A stretch of 64,000 bases of DNA from Clostridiales bacterium (GTDB lineage Bacteria > Bacillota > Clostridia > Christensenellales > Pumilibacteraceae): NCBI GenBank assembly GCA_003533505.1, contig DQGD01000015.1:19777-83776 (forward strand), read 5' to 3'. This document shows positions 8,546-17,159 of the stretch, one piece after another (position 1 is the first letter of the stretch; every line of letters begins with the position of its first letter). The notes beneath the pieces were generated by a model, which saw only the letters and a program-made list of their open reading frames with translations, had not been told where the DNA came from and did not search any database. Position numbers and translations under genes: made by a program.

Positions 8546-9220
8546 TTATTTCTCTATGTCGCGGTGGTTGTAAAGCTCTTTCATTTCGTCAATCGGCTTT
8601 GCCATGATGTCTTCCATAAGCTTTACGAAGTCGCCGTTATTGATTTCGGCTACGCGCTTATTCAGGTGTTCGCACTCGGGCGCGACGTACTTGCCGTACA
8701 GTCTTCTCGCGAGCTCCGCCACCTGAGGATGCGAAATGCCTGCCGGGCAACGCGACGAGCAAACGCCGCACATTACGCAGTCAAAGCTCTCTTCGGCACA
8801 CTTTTTGAATTCGCCGCGCTGAGCGTAGGCGATGTACTGCATGACGTTGAGCCCCTGCGTGCACGACTTGGTGCAGGCGTTGCAGCCGATACAGCTGTAA
8901 ATCTCGGGATAAAGCTGCATCATTATCTGCTCGGTGGGTTTGATTTTCTCGATGTCGTACACCTGCTTTACGAGCGGAAAGAACGGAAGCGTGGCGACGT
9001 ACATACCCTCTTCCACCTGCTGCTGGCACGCGAGGCAGGTTTTGAGCTCCTGCCGGCCCTTTATGCGGTAGATGGTAGCGCACGCGCCGCAGAAGCCGTT
9101 GCGGCAGCCGCAGCCGCGCACCAGCCTGTAACCGGCGTACTCCATTGCCTTCATTATAGTGAGCGAGGAAGGCACCTCATACTTTTTACCGAAAAAATAA
9201 ACGTTTACTGTGTTTTCCAT
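8546..9220 (-). CDS. frdB: Fumarate reductase iron-sulfur subunit
   Basis: 224 residues. An N-terminal plant-type [2Fe-2S] site (C39, C44, C47, C62 region: CGCRNGFCGAC...TCLAC) is followed by two [4Fe-4S] sites, C110-x2-C-x2-C-x3-C120 and C148-x2-C-x2-C-x3-C158. This is the FrdB/SdhB/TfrB-N layout. It lacks the HdrB-like CCG domain that is fused to TfrB in methanogens; here that function is on a separate HdrB. The gene starts 12 bp after the FlxA-like gene and ends 12 bp before frdA. It should pass electrons from the Flx/Hdr proteins to the flavoprotein. Confidence 0.85.
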   Translation of the reverse strand: MENTVNVYFFGKKYEVPSSLTIMKAMEYAGYRLVRGCGCRNGFCGACATIYRIKGRQELKTCLACQQQVEEGMYVATLPFFPLVKQVYDIEKIKPTEQIMMQLYPEIYSCIGCNACTKSCTQGLNVMQYIAYAQRGEFKKCAEESFDCVMCGVCSSRCPAGISHPQVAELARRLYGKYVAPECEHLNKRVAEINNGDFVKLMEDIMAKPIDEMKELYNHRDIEK

Positions 9221-9232
9221 TTTCAGTACCTC

Positions 9233-10060
9233 TCAATACTCGTCGGGAAGCTCGTCGAGCTCGTCCATTCTGAACACGGGACCGTCCTTGCAGACGAACT
9301 TGTCGCCCACGTTGCATCTTCCGCACTTGCCGATGCCGCACTTCATTCTCAGCTCCAGCGTGGTGTACACGCGCGTTTTCGAGAAGCCGAGTTCGAGCAG
9401 CCCGGCGAGAGTGAATTTAATCATAATCGGCGGTCCGCAAAGCACGGCGGTCATGCCGGGGTCGAGTCCCAGCTCCTTGACGTAAGCCGGCACGAAGCCG
9501 ACGTGTCCGTCCCAGCCCTCCTGCGGACGGTCGATGGTAAGGTACACCTCGAAGTTCGGTTCGTTCATCCACTCGGTGCGGATTTCTTCGATGTCCACGA
9601 GGTCATCCTTGCTTCTCGCGCCGTAGACGACTACCACTTTGCCGTAGTTGCCGCGGTAGTGACGGACGTAGTTGATTACGCTTCTCAGCGGAGCTAAGCC
9701 TATGCCGCCTGCGATGAACAGCAAGTCCTTGCCCTTGAAGTCGCCCTCGACGGGGAAGTTTTTGCCGTAGGGTCCGCGGACGGTGATTTCCTGTCCTACC
9801 TCTATCGAGTGGATAACCTCGGTGACGCAACCGCATTTCTTTATCGAGAATTCCATAAATTCTTCGTTGGTGGGCGACGAGGTTATCGAGAACATGCACT
9901 CGCCCACGCCGGGAATGGATACCATTGCGCACTGACCGGGCAGGTGCTCGAACAGTTTTTTGCCGTCGCGTCCGACGACTCTGAACGTCTTTACGTCGGC
10001 GGTGTCCTTTCTTATGTCGGTGACTACGCCGATACGGGGAATAAGGTTTTCGTTAATCAT
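9233..10060 (-). CDS. FlxA-like FAD/NAD(P)H oxidoreductase subunit
   Basis: 275 residues. An N-terminal flavin-binding barrel (GECMFSITSSPT), an NAD(P)-binding part (LFIAGGIGLAPLRSV, AVLCGPP) and a C-terminal [2Fe-2S] site (CGIGKCGRCNVGDKFVC) are as in AsrB/PyrK/HdrG and FlxA. It should oxidise NADH and feed electrons to the neighbouring FeS subunits. The ATG at 10060 overlaps the preceding gene as ATGA. A longer frame starting at 10270 lies within that gene and was rejected. Confidence 0.83.
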   Translation of the reverse strand: MINENLIPRIGVVTDIRKDTADVKTFRVVGRDGKKLFEHLPGQCAMVSIPGVGECMFSITSSPTNEEFMEFSIKKCGCVTEVIHSIEVGQEITVRGPYGKNFPVEGDFKGKDLLFIAGGIGLAPLRSVINYVRHYRGNYGKVVVVYGARSKDDLVDIEEIRTEWMNEPNFEVYLTIDRPQEGWDGHVGFVPAYVKELGLDPGMTAVLCGPPIMIKFTLAGLLELGFSKTRVYTTLELRMKCGIGKCGRCNVGDKFVCKDGPVFRMDELDELPDEY

Positions 10061-11079
10061 CTGTTGCCGCCCCCTAATTTTTTGATAACTTTGACGATGT
10101 TGAGGTGCTGCGGACACTTCACGACGCATCTGCCGCAACCCACGCACGAGTAGTCGCCGTACTGCGACGGATAATACACGAGCTTGTGCATAAAACGCTG
10201 ACGATAGCGTTGCAGCTGCGTGGTGCGCGAGTTCGCCGCCGCCATCTGCGTGAAGTCGGAATACATGCACGAATCCCAGCAGCGGAATCGGATTATGTCC
10301 TTATCGGTCTTGAAGTCGCGGATGTCGAAGCACTGACAGGTCGGGCACACGAACGTGCACGTTCCACAACCGAGGCATGCTTCGGACAACTCCTTCCACT
10401 CGGGCGCGTCAAACAGCTCGTTAAGGTTTTCGTGCTTGAAGCGCGAAACGTCGAGATGACTGTACGGCAGTTTTTCGATAATCTCCCGTGTGGTTTTCTT
10501 CATCTCCTCCACCGCGGCTTCGTCCGCGTCGTGAAGAAGCGAGGAAACGGCTTCGAGCGCGTTTTCGCCTTTTTCGGTGTTGGCTCTAAGGTACAGCGCG
10601 TCCTCCGCTTTCCACATGGTTACGTCGCCTTGGGGGTCTGCCGCGTCCACTCCGAAAACCTTGCAGAAGCAGCTCTCGTGGGGCTTGCCGCAGGCGAGCG
10701 TGAAGATGACGGCTGCGTCGCGGCGCAACTTGTAGTAGGTGTCCACGGGGTCGCCGAGGAACACGTTGTCGAGGATACCGAACGCCTTGTAGTCGCACGC
10801 GCGCACGCCGAAAATCGCGAACGGCGCGTTCTCCTTTCTCACGTCGATTATGTCTATTTTCTTGCCCTCGGTGCGGAATTTCATCATATTCTCGCTCTGG
10901 GGGAAGAATGCGTCCTTGGGGGACTTAACTGTTTTGAGCGTGTCGATGTCGACGGGGTTCACGCCGTCGTACCAACCGTAGTTGGTTTCGCCGGCTTTCT
11001 TAATCGGGATATACAGCGGCATTGCTTCCGCAAGCGCCGCGTAAAACTTGCCTAAGTCGGGAGTAAATACTTTTTTCAT
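10057..11079 (-). CDS. FlxB-like (AsrA-type) dicluster iron-sulfur protein
   Basis: 340 residues, resembling anaerobic sulfite reductase subunit A and FlxB. Two [4Fe-4S] sites are in the C-terminal part: CLGCGTCTFVCPTC, and CVGCGRCVVKCP at the end. It should take electrons from the NADH-oxidising FlxA-like subunit. The spacing is tight (1 bp after the FlxC-like gene, 4-bp overlap with the FlxA-like gene). No sirohaem sulfite reductase subunit (AsrC) is present, so sulfite reduction is not supported. Confidence 0.8.
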   Translation of the reverse strand: MKKVFTPDLGKFYAALAEAMPLYIPIKKAGETNYGWYDGVNPVDIDTLKTVKSPKDAFFPQSENMMKFRTEGKKIDIIDVRKENAPFAIFGVRACDYKAFGILDNVFLGDPVDTYYKLRRDAAVIFTLACGKPHESCFCKVFGVDAADPQGDVTMWKAEDALYLRANTEKGENALEAVSSLLHDADEAAVEEMKKTTREIIEKLPYSHLDVSRFKHENLNELFDAPEWKELSEACLGCGTCTFVCPTCQCFDIRDFKTDKDIIRFRCWDSCMYSDFTQMAAANSRTTQLQRYRQRFMHKLVYYPSQYGDYSCVGCGRCVVKCPQHLNIVKVIKKLGGGNR

Positions 11080-11080
11080 G

Positions 11081-12064
11081 CTATTTGCCCTCCGTCATGC
11101 GGAAAACTTCGCCGGGTTCGAGGTCGGAGGCGGTAAACTCGGTGAGCGGCGTTTTGCCCTCCGCAACCTCGCCTGCCTGAAACTCGCCGTAAGCCGCGTC
11201 GATGTCCTTTATAAACTTTCTGTTGAGAAGGTGAAGCGGAATATGCTGGGGGCACACTCTCGAGCACTCGCCGCAGTCGGTGCATCTGCCGGCGACGTGG
11301 AACGCGCGGATAATGTGATAAAGCTGCTCTTCGAAGCTGACGTCGTTTGCTTTCGCCGCCACGCCGGACTTCGGGTTGTCGAACACGCACTTGCGGCACG
11401 TGCAAGCCGGGCAGACGTTTCTGCACGCGTTGCAACGAATGCACTTGCTGAGCTCGCCTTGCCAGAACGCGTAACGCTCGGCGGCGGTCATCGCTTCCAG
11501 CTCGCGCACACCGGAGAAGCGGTCGTTCTTCACCTCGGGCTCGTTGTACACGGCGATAACCTCGTCGGCGACGACGTGCTTTTTGCCCTTGCAGGTCATG
11601 CACTTTCCGAGCAGCACTTCGGCGCGCTTAGCCGAAGCTTCGCCGTACAGCGTATCGAATTTTACGTCCTCGCCGTCGTAGTTCTCGCTCGTAACTCCCG
11701 TTATGCCCTTTTGCTCGAGCTTGTAATTGTCTAATTTGCCTCTGCACTCCACGCCCACGACGTACACTTTGTCGCGGTCGACGCGGTGCTCTTTTACGAG
11801 CTCGTTGAAGCTGTAGCTGTCGCAGGGCTTCAAAAATACCGCGACTTTGCCCTCGCCTTTCGCTACGTCAATGAGGTATTTGGACAGGTTCGCGCCGCAG
11901 AAGTCGTCGTAGACGAGCTCCGCGAGGCTGTCGACGCTGTCGAACGTGGCAGGGCTGGGGTCGTATGCAAATTCGCCTTTTTTCCAGGCTACTACCTTGT
12001 TTACCGCGCCGGAAGAAAGCAATTCCTTTGCTTTCTCGAGGACTTTATTCTGTAATTCCTGCAT
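11081..12064 (-). CDS. FlxC-like iron-sulfur protein
   Basis: 327 residues. An N-terminal FrhB/Frh-like region with a single Cys site (CMTCKGKKHVV) is followed by two [4Fe-4S] motifs, CIRCNACRNVCPACTC and CTDCGECSRVCPQH. This matches FlxC of FlxABCD-HdrABC complexes. I placed the start at 12064 because AAGGAGGA lies 9 nt before it; an in-frame ATG 11 codons upstream lies inside the preceding gene. It is 4 bp after the MvhD/FlxD gene. Confidence 0.8.
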   Translation of the reverse strand: MQELQNKVLEKAKELLSSGAVNKVVAWKKGEFAYDPSPATFDSVDSLAELVYDDFCGANLSKYLIDVAKGEGKVAVFLKPCDSYSFNELVKEHRVDRDKVYVVGVECRGKLDNYKLEQKGITGVTSENYDGEDVKFDTLYGEASAKRAEVLLGKCMTCKGKKHVVADEVIAVYNEPEVKNDRFSGVRELEAMTAAERYAFWQGELSKCIRCNACRNVCPACTCRKCVFDNPKSGVAAKANDVSFEEQLYHIIRAFHVAGRCTDCGECSRVCPQHIPLHLLNRKFIKDIDAAYGEFQAGEVAEGKTPLTEFTASDLEPGEVFRMTEGK

Positions 12065-12068
12065 GATT

Positions 12069-12524
12069 TCAGTCCTCCTTGACTCGCAAGTCGGCAAGGC
12101 GCTTGTTTTCGCCCAGCTCCGTTACGGTTTTTACAAAGTCGTTCATGACGGCGGAGAATTTTGCGCCCTCTGCCGCCGAAACCCACTCTACTCTCGTGCG
12201 TTCTTTTTCGATGCCGAGGTAGTCGAGGAAGCTGAACAGCATCGCCATTCTTCTTCTGGTGTAATAGTTGCCTGTGACGTAATGACAGTCGCCGGGGTGA
12301 CAGCCGCACAGGATTACTCCGTCCGCGCCGCGCTGAAAGGCTTTTAGCACGAACATCGGGTTTACTCGGCACGAGCAGGGCACCCTGACAATCTTGACGT
12401 CGGCAGGGTAAGAAAGCCTGCTGCTTCCGGCAAGGTCCGCGCCGGCGTAGGAGCACCAATTGCAGCAAAACGCCACGATATTGGGCACGAACGGCTTGTT
12501 TTCGTTTTCGATTATCTCTTGCAT
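12069..12524 (-). CDS. mvhD: MvhD/FlxD-type [2Fe-2S] electron-transfer subunit
   Basis: 151 residues with the full cysteine set of the MvhD family: C20, C21, C24 (FCCNWC), C50 and C52 (CSC), C73, C75 and C80 (CGCHPGDC). In methanogens and in Flx/Hdr complexes this small protein links the electron-input module to HdrA. It overlaps the 3' end of hdrA by 13 bp, which implies strict co-production. Confidence 0.9.
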   Translation of the reverse strand: MQEIIENENKPFVPNIVAFCCNWCSYAGADLAGSSRLSYPADVKIVRVPCSCRVNPMFVLKAFQRGADGVILCGCHPGDCHYVTGNYYTRRRMAMLFSFLDYLGIEKERTRVEWVSAAEGAKFSAVMNDFVKTVTELGENKRLADLRVKED

Positions 12525-14503
12525 ATCGCTTCGACCTCCGACATAATCTGAGAAGAACTGAATCCGCTAAGGTCCATAGCTCCCGAGGGACAGGTGACGG
12601 TGCACGCTCCGCAGCCCTGGCATACCGCAGGATTGACGGAAGCGACTCTACGCGTTTCGGTCTTGCCGCCGCCGATGCGGAATTCCTTGTCGACATAGGT
12701 AATCGCGCCGTAAGCGCACACGTTCGCGCACTGCGAGCAGCCGTTGCACATCTGTTCGTCGGTATGAGCCACGCACGGATTGGTTTTGAGGTGGTCTTTA
12801 ACAAGCAGACCTATTACCTTTGCCGCGCAAGCCGAAGCCTGCGAAACGGTTTCGGGAATGTCCTTAGGACCCTGGCATACGCCGGCAAGGTAAACGCCTG
12901 CGGTCGGGCTCTCGACGGGGCGAAGCTTGGGGTGGGATTCGTTGAGGAAGTTGTTGGTATCGATGCTTGCGGTGAGCAACGTCGCGAGTTTTCTCACGCC
13001 CGGCTCGGGCTCGATTGCGGTGGCGAGCACCACGAGGTCGGACGGTATCGTTACCTGCTCGTTGTTGATGAGGTCGCTGCCCTGCACCATCAGCTTGCCG
13101 TTTTGGTTGTACACCTTGCCCACCATGCCCTTTATGTAATCCACGCCGTACTGTTCCACCGCTCTTCTGTAAAACTCGTCGTAGTTCTTGCCGGGGGTAC
13201 GCACGTCGATATAGAACACATGCACTTCGGTATCGGGGTATTTTTCGCGGATAAGCATCGCGTGCTTGGCGGTGTACATACAGCAAATCTTACTGCAATA
13301 CGGCTTGCCGCAGCCCGACACGTCGCGCGAGCCCACGCACTGAATGAAGGTGATTACCTTGGGGTGCGTGTTGTCGCTGGGACGGAGCAGCACGCCGCTC
13401 GTGGGTCCCGCCGCGTTCATAAGACGCTCGAGTTCGAGCGAGGTGATGACGTCCTTGTTATCCGCGTAGCCGTACTCGTTGAAGTTGTCGAGTTTGATGG
13501 GACGGAAGCCGGTTGCCACGACTATCGCGCCGTACTCGCGCTCCACGAATTCGTCCTGCATTTCATAGTTGATTGCGCCTGCTCCGCACACCCTGCTGCA
13601 CAGTCCGCACTTGCCGCTCTTGAGCTTGAGACACTGCTCGGGGTCGATGACGGCGACGTTGGGGATAGCTTGCGCGAAAGGAATGTAAATCGCGGTGCGG
13701 TTGTTAAGGTTCATATTGAACTCGTTAAGTCCCTTCTTCGACGGGCACTTTTCCATGCAAGCCTTGCAACCCGTGCACTTGGTTTCGTCGACGTAACGCG
13801 CTTTTCTTCTGATTTTGACCTTGAAGTTGCCCACATAGCCCTTGACCTCCTCGATTTCCGAGTAGGACAGAATGTCTATCTTGTCGCTCTGGGCGCAATC
13901 GACCATTTTCGGGGTGAGTATGCACGCCGAGCAGTCGAGCGTGGGGAACGTCTTGTCGAGCTGCGCCATTCTGCCGCCGATGGTGGCGTTCTTTTCCACG
14001 ATGTCGACGGGGAAACCGGCTTCGGCGATGTCGAGCGCCGCCTGAATACCGGCGATGCCGCCGCCGATGACCAGCGCGCGCTTGACGACCGGGCTTTCGC
14101 CTGCGGTGAGCGGCGCGTCGAGGCGCACCTTGGCTATTGCCGTGCGGATAAGGATAAGCGCTTTTGCCGTCGCCTCCTCCTTGTCCTTGTGAATCCACGA
14201 GCACTGCTCGCGAATGTTGGCGACTTCCACCATGTAGGGGTTAAGCCCCTCGGCTTCGGCTGCCTTGCGGAAGGTGGCTTCGTGCATTCTGGGCGAGCAC
14301 GAGCCGATGACCACTCCCGTAAGCCCGTATTCGCGGATAGCATTGCGGATGAGCTGCTGTCCGTTTTCCGAGCACATATACTGATAATCGGCGGAATACA
14401 CGACTCCCGGCTCGGCTTTGATGAGCGCGCTGAGGCGTTGTACGTCTACCGTTGCGGCGATATTGCTGCCGCACCAACAAATAAATACTCCGATTCTTTG
14501 CAT
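12512..14503 (-). CDS. hdrA: HdrA-like flavoprotein, predicted bifurcating subunit
   Basis: 663 residues, about the usual HdrA length. The N-terminal domain has Cys 9, 11, 44, 69 and 101. FAD-binding VIGGGIAGIQA is near 145-155. There is an inserted ferredoxin part (CTGCKACMEKCP, then CGLCSRVCGAG) and two C-terminal [4Fe-4S] sites (CNGCSQCANVC, CQGCGACTVTC). In HdrABC complexes the HdrA flavin splits electron pairs between ferredoxin and HdrB. With FlxABCD next door the likely donor is NADH. Bifurcation is inferred from family and operon context. Confidence 0.88.
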   Translation of the reverse strand: MQRIGVFICWCGSNIAATVDVQRLSALIKAEPGVVYSADYQYMCSENGQQLIRNAIREYGLTGVVIGSCSPRMHEATFRKAAEAEGLNPYMVEVANIREQCSWIHKDKEEATAKALILIRTAIAKVRLDAPLTAGESPVVKRALVIGGGIAGIQAALDIAEAGFPVDIVEKNATIGGRMAQLDKTFPTLDCSACILTPKMVDCAQSDKIDILSYSEIEEVKGYVGNFKVKIRRKARYVDETKCTGCKACMEKCPSKKGLNEFNMNLNNRTAIYIPFAQAIPNVAVIDPEQCLKLKSGKCGLCSRVCGAGAINYEMQDEFVEREYGAIVVATGFRPIKLDNFNEYGYADNKDVITSLELERLMNAAGPTSGVLLRPSDNTHPKVITFIQCVGSRDVSGCGKPYCSKICCMYTAKHAMLIREKYPDTEVHVFYIDVRTPGKNYDEFYRRAVEQYGVDYIKGMVGKVYNQNGKLMVQGSDLINNEQVTIPSDLVVLATAIEPEPGVRKLATLLTASIDTNNFLNESHPKLRPVESPTAGVYLAGVCQGPKDIPETVSQASACAAKVIGLLVKDHLKTNPCVAHTDEQMCNGCSQCANVCAYGAITYVDKEFRIGGGKTETRRVASVNPAVCQGCGACTVTCPSGAMDLSGFSSSQIMSEVEAICKR

Positions 14504-14517
14504 GTTTTTTCTCTCGC

Positions 14518-14901
14518 TTATTTGTTATACTTTCTGTATGCGCTGACTATTAACTGCTGGGGAATGAACTCATCCACAACGGGCGGAATGTCCTCCGCTT
14601 TCAGTCCGTTGCCGCCCTGAGCCCTTATCACGGTGTCGCGCACCGCTTCGATTACGCCCTGCGGCGCAACGCCTCTCGGGCAACGCTCGACGCACTCCAT
14701 GCAGGACAAGCAGTGCCAAATCGCGTTGCTTTTCAGCAGCCTGTCGAACTTTGCCGTCGCCACGAACGTGACGAATTGGTGGGGTTTGATGTCCATGTCC
14801 TTATACGCCGGGCAACGACCCGAGCACTTGCCGCACTTCATGCACTTTCTCACGTCTGTGCCCGAAATACGCAATACGTTTTCTATTCTCTCGTCGTTCA
14901 T
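14518..14901 (-). CDS. hdrC: HdrC-like dicluster [4Fe-4S] protein
   Basis: 127 residues with two CxxCxxCxxxC sites (C20-C30 and C64-C74), the layout of HdrC, which wires HdrA to HdrB. It overlaps the hdrB stop by 4 bp and precedes hdrA by 14 bp. Confidence 0.87.
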   Translation of the reverse strand: MNDERIENVLRISGTDVRKCMKCGKCSGRCPAYKDMDIKPHQFVTFVATAKFDRLLKSNAIWHCLSCMECVERCPRGVAPQGVIEAVRDTVIRAQGGNGLKAEDIPPVVDEFIPQQLIVSAYRKYNK

Positions 14902-15680
14902 TGCTCTTTTACCCCCAATGCTTCCGCCAGAAGCTCGGTAAAGTAAGTGACCTTTACTCCCCCTCCGCCGTTATGCGCGAGGTTGTATTGGCACAGCGGA
15001 CAAGCCGTGACGACTTCCTCCGCGCCCATGCCGGCTGCGCTTTTGAGTATCGCCTCGCTGCGCTTTACCGGGAGCTCCGGGTCTTTAAGTCCGACGTAAG
15101 CTCCGCAACACTCGTTGCGCATCGGGTACTTAATCGGTTCTCCGCCGATTGCCGCGATAAAGTCCTCGATAATCGTGGGGTTTTCGGGGCTGTCGAACGC
15201 CATTATCTTGCTCGGGCGAAGCAGCAGACAGCCGTAGTACGCGCCGATTTTGCGCTTTACGGGGCTGACGACGCGCTTTTTTATCTCGTCGAAGCCCACT
15301 ATATCGCGCAACATTTCGAGGTAGTGAATAACCTCGGTTTCGCCGCCGTAGGGCTCGTCGAGTTTAAGGTAATTGTTCGCCTTTGTGCGGATATTGTCGT
15401 CGTTCGCCATGTCGGCGTTGACGCGCTTTATGACGTTGTGGCACGCAGAGCACAGCGTGAGCAGCTTGCCGCCGTTGTGACGGGCGTAGTCGAGCGCGCG
15501 GACTGCGGACAGCTTGGTCGCTATCTCGTCGCGTGCGGTGGGATAAACCGCGCCGCAGCACTGCCAATTTTCGATTTCCTCCATCTCCACTCCGAGCGCG
15601 GCGGCGGAAGCTCTGGCATACCTGTCGAGCTCCTTCGCCTGCGTTTTGAGAGTACAGCCGGGGTAGTAACAAATTTTCAT
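14898..15680 (-). CDS. hdrB: HdrB-like CCG-domain subunit
   Basis: 260 residues with two complete CCG domains: C9...CCG (41-43)...C77-x2-C80 and C151...CCG (191-193)...C227-x2-C230. In HdrB these bind two non-cubane [4Fe-4S] clusters that reduce a heterodisulfide. Here no methanogen thiols are expected, so the acceptor may be a protein disulfide, another thiol or, through FrdAB, fumarate. All ligands are kept, so the active site looks intact. An 81-bp gap to fumC holds small inverted repeats (GCGGAC/GTCCGC) that may be an RNA processing site. Confidence 0.87.
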   Translation of the reverse strand: MKICYYPGCTLKTQAKELDRYARASAAALGVEMEEIENWQCCGAVYPTARDEIATKLSAVRALDYARHNGGKLLTLCSACHNVIKRVNADMANDDNIRTKANNYLKLDEPYGGETEVIHYLEMLRDIVGFDEIKKRVVSPVKRKIGAYYGCLLLRPSKIMAFDSPENPTIIEDFIAAIGGEPIKYPMRNECCGAYVGLKDPELPVKRSEAILKSAAGMGAEEVVTACPLCQYNLAHNGGGGVKVTYFTELLAEALGVKEQ

Positions 15681-15761
15681 CGGTCGTTGTTTTCCTCGTT
15701 GTTGCGGACAGTTTTCGTCCGCTTCCGTTGCGACTCCCGTCGCGTTCCTTTGCCGATTAGC

Positions 15762-17144
15762 TTACTTTTTATCGTGCGGATAAGCCATTTCCTCGGGCTT
15801 GAACACCTCGTCGAAGCGTTCCGCAGTCAAAAAGCCGAGCGCGACGCACGCTTCTTTGAGCGAAATGTTTTCCTTATACGCCTTTTTCGCGGTCTTTGCC
15901 GCGTTCTCATAGCCGATGTAGGGGTTGAGCGCGGTGACAAGCATAAGCGAGTTGTAAAGGTTATGCTTCATCTTCTCTTTGTTCGCGCGGATTCCGGTCA
16001 CGCAGTTCTTTTCAAACGACGTGATGCCGTCTGAAAGCAGTCTTGCCGATTGCAGGAAGTTATATATAATGACAGGCATGAACACGTTGAGCTCGAAGTT
16101 GCCCTGCGACGCGCCCATGGACACCGCCACGTCGTTCGCCATTACCTGCACCGCTACCATCGTCATCGACTCGCACTGCGTGGGGTTGACCTTGCCGGGC
16201 ATAATCGACGAGCCGGGCTCGTTCTCGGGGATAAAGATTTCGCCCAAGCCGTCGCGGGGACCGGAAGCCAGCCAGCGGACGTCGTTGGCTATCTTCATGA
16301 GGTTGCACGCGAGCGCTTTCATCGCGCCGTGAGCGAACACGAGCGCGTCCTTGGACGTGAGCGCGTGATACTTGTTCGCGGCGGTGACAAACTGCTTGCC
16401 GGTTATCACGCTGACCTCGTGCGCCACTTCCTCGTCGAAGCCGACGGGAGCGTTCAGCCCCGTGCCCACCGCGGTGCCGCCGAGCGCAAGCTCTTTAAGC
16501 CCCGGGAGCGCGAGCTTAAGCTGCGCTTCGGTCTTTTCTATCATCGCTCTCCAGCCGCTTATCTCCTGCGAGAAAGCGATGGGAACGGCGTCCTGAAGGT
16601 GCGTTCTGCCGCTCTTTACTATGCCCTCGTTCTCCTTTTCGAGGCGCAGAAGCGTCGCCGCCAGCTTTTCCATTGCCGGGAAAAGCTTGTCCTCGATGGC
16701 GATTACCGCCGCGATGTGCATTGCGGTCGGGAAAGTGTCGTTGGAGCTCTGGCTCTTGTTTATGTCGTCGTTGGGGTGAAGCAACTTGCTTCCGGCGAGC
16801 TCGTTGCCACGGTTGGCGATGACCTCGTTGGCGTTCATGTTGGACTGAGTGCCGCTGCCCGTCTGCCACACCACGAGCGGAAAATGCTCGTTCAGCTTGC
16901 CCTCGATCACCTCGTCGCAAGCCCTGATGATAACGTCCAGCTTTTCGGCGGACAGCTTGCCGAGGTTGTAGTTGGCGATTGCCGCCGCTTTTTTAAGTAT
17001 TCCGAAAGCATGGGTAATTTCGCGCGGCATGATTTCGCCGCCGATACGGAAGTTCTCGTGGCTCCTCTCGGTCTGAGCCGCCCAATACTTGTCGGCAGGC
17101 ACCTTGACCTCACCCATCGTGTCCTTTTCTATGCGATATTCCAT
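15762..17144 (-). CDS. fumC: Class II fumarate hydratase
   Basis: 460 residues. The fumarase/aspartase signature [10 protein letters not shown] is at 311-320, with GSGTQSNMN near 96-104 and THLQDA at 181-186. The N-terminus [18 protein letters not shown] is very close to fumarase C rather than aspartase. It interconverts malate and fumarate with no FeS cluster. Lying between mdh (15 bp) and hdrB, it supplies fumarate to FrdAB, i.e. it runs in the reductive direction. Aspartate ammonia-lyase is a weaker alternative. Confidence 0.92.
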   Translation of the reverse strand: MEYRIEKDTMGEVKVPADKYWAAQTERSHENFRIGGEIMPREITHAFGILKKAAAIANYNLGKLSAEKLDVIIRACDEVIEGKLNEHFPLVVWQTGSGTQSNMNANEVIANRGNELAGSKLLHPNDDINKSQSSNDTFPTAMHIAAVIAIEDKLFPAMEKLAATLLRLEKENEGIVKSGRTHLQDAVPIAFSQEISGWRAMIEKTEAQLKLALPGLKELALGGTAVGTGLNAPVGFDEEVAHEVSVITGKQFVTAANKYHALTSKDALVFAHGAMKALACNLMKIANDVRWLASGPRDGLGEIFIPENEPGSSIMPGKVNPTQCESMTMVAVQVMANDVAVSMGASQGNFELNVFMPVIIYNFLQSARLLSDGITSFEKNCVTGIRANKEKMKHNLYNSLMLVTALNPYIGYENAAKTAKKAYKENISLKEACVALGFLTAERFDEVFKPEEMAYPHDKK

Positions 17145-17159
17145 TTTTCTCCGCTCCGA

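Noticed and set aside
7022..9697. 891-codon open frame on the plus strand
   Set aside because: Lies antisense across frdA, frdB and part of the FlxA-like gene, shows no known motifs and is rich in Arg, Val and His as expected from reading GC-rich codons backwards.
9233..10270. Upstream start for the FlxA-like protein
   Set aside because: The extra ~70 residues overlap the FlxB-like gene and look unlike protein; the ATG at 10060 gives the usual ATGA overlap.
12764..14620. 618-codon plus-strand open frame
   Set aside because: Shadow of hdrA and hdrC, with no domain or ribosome site.
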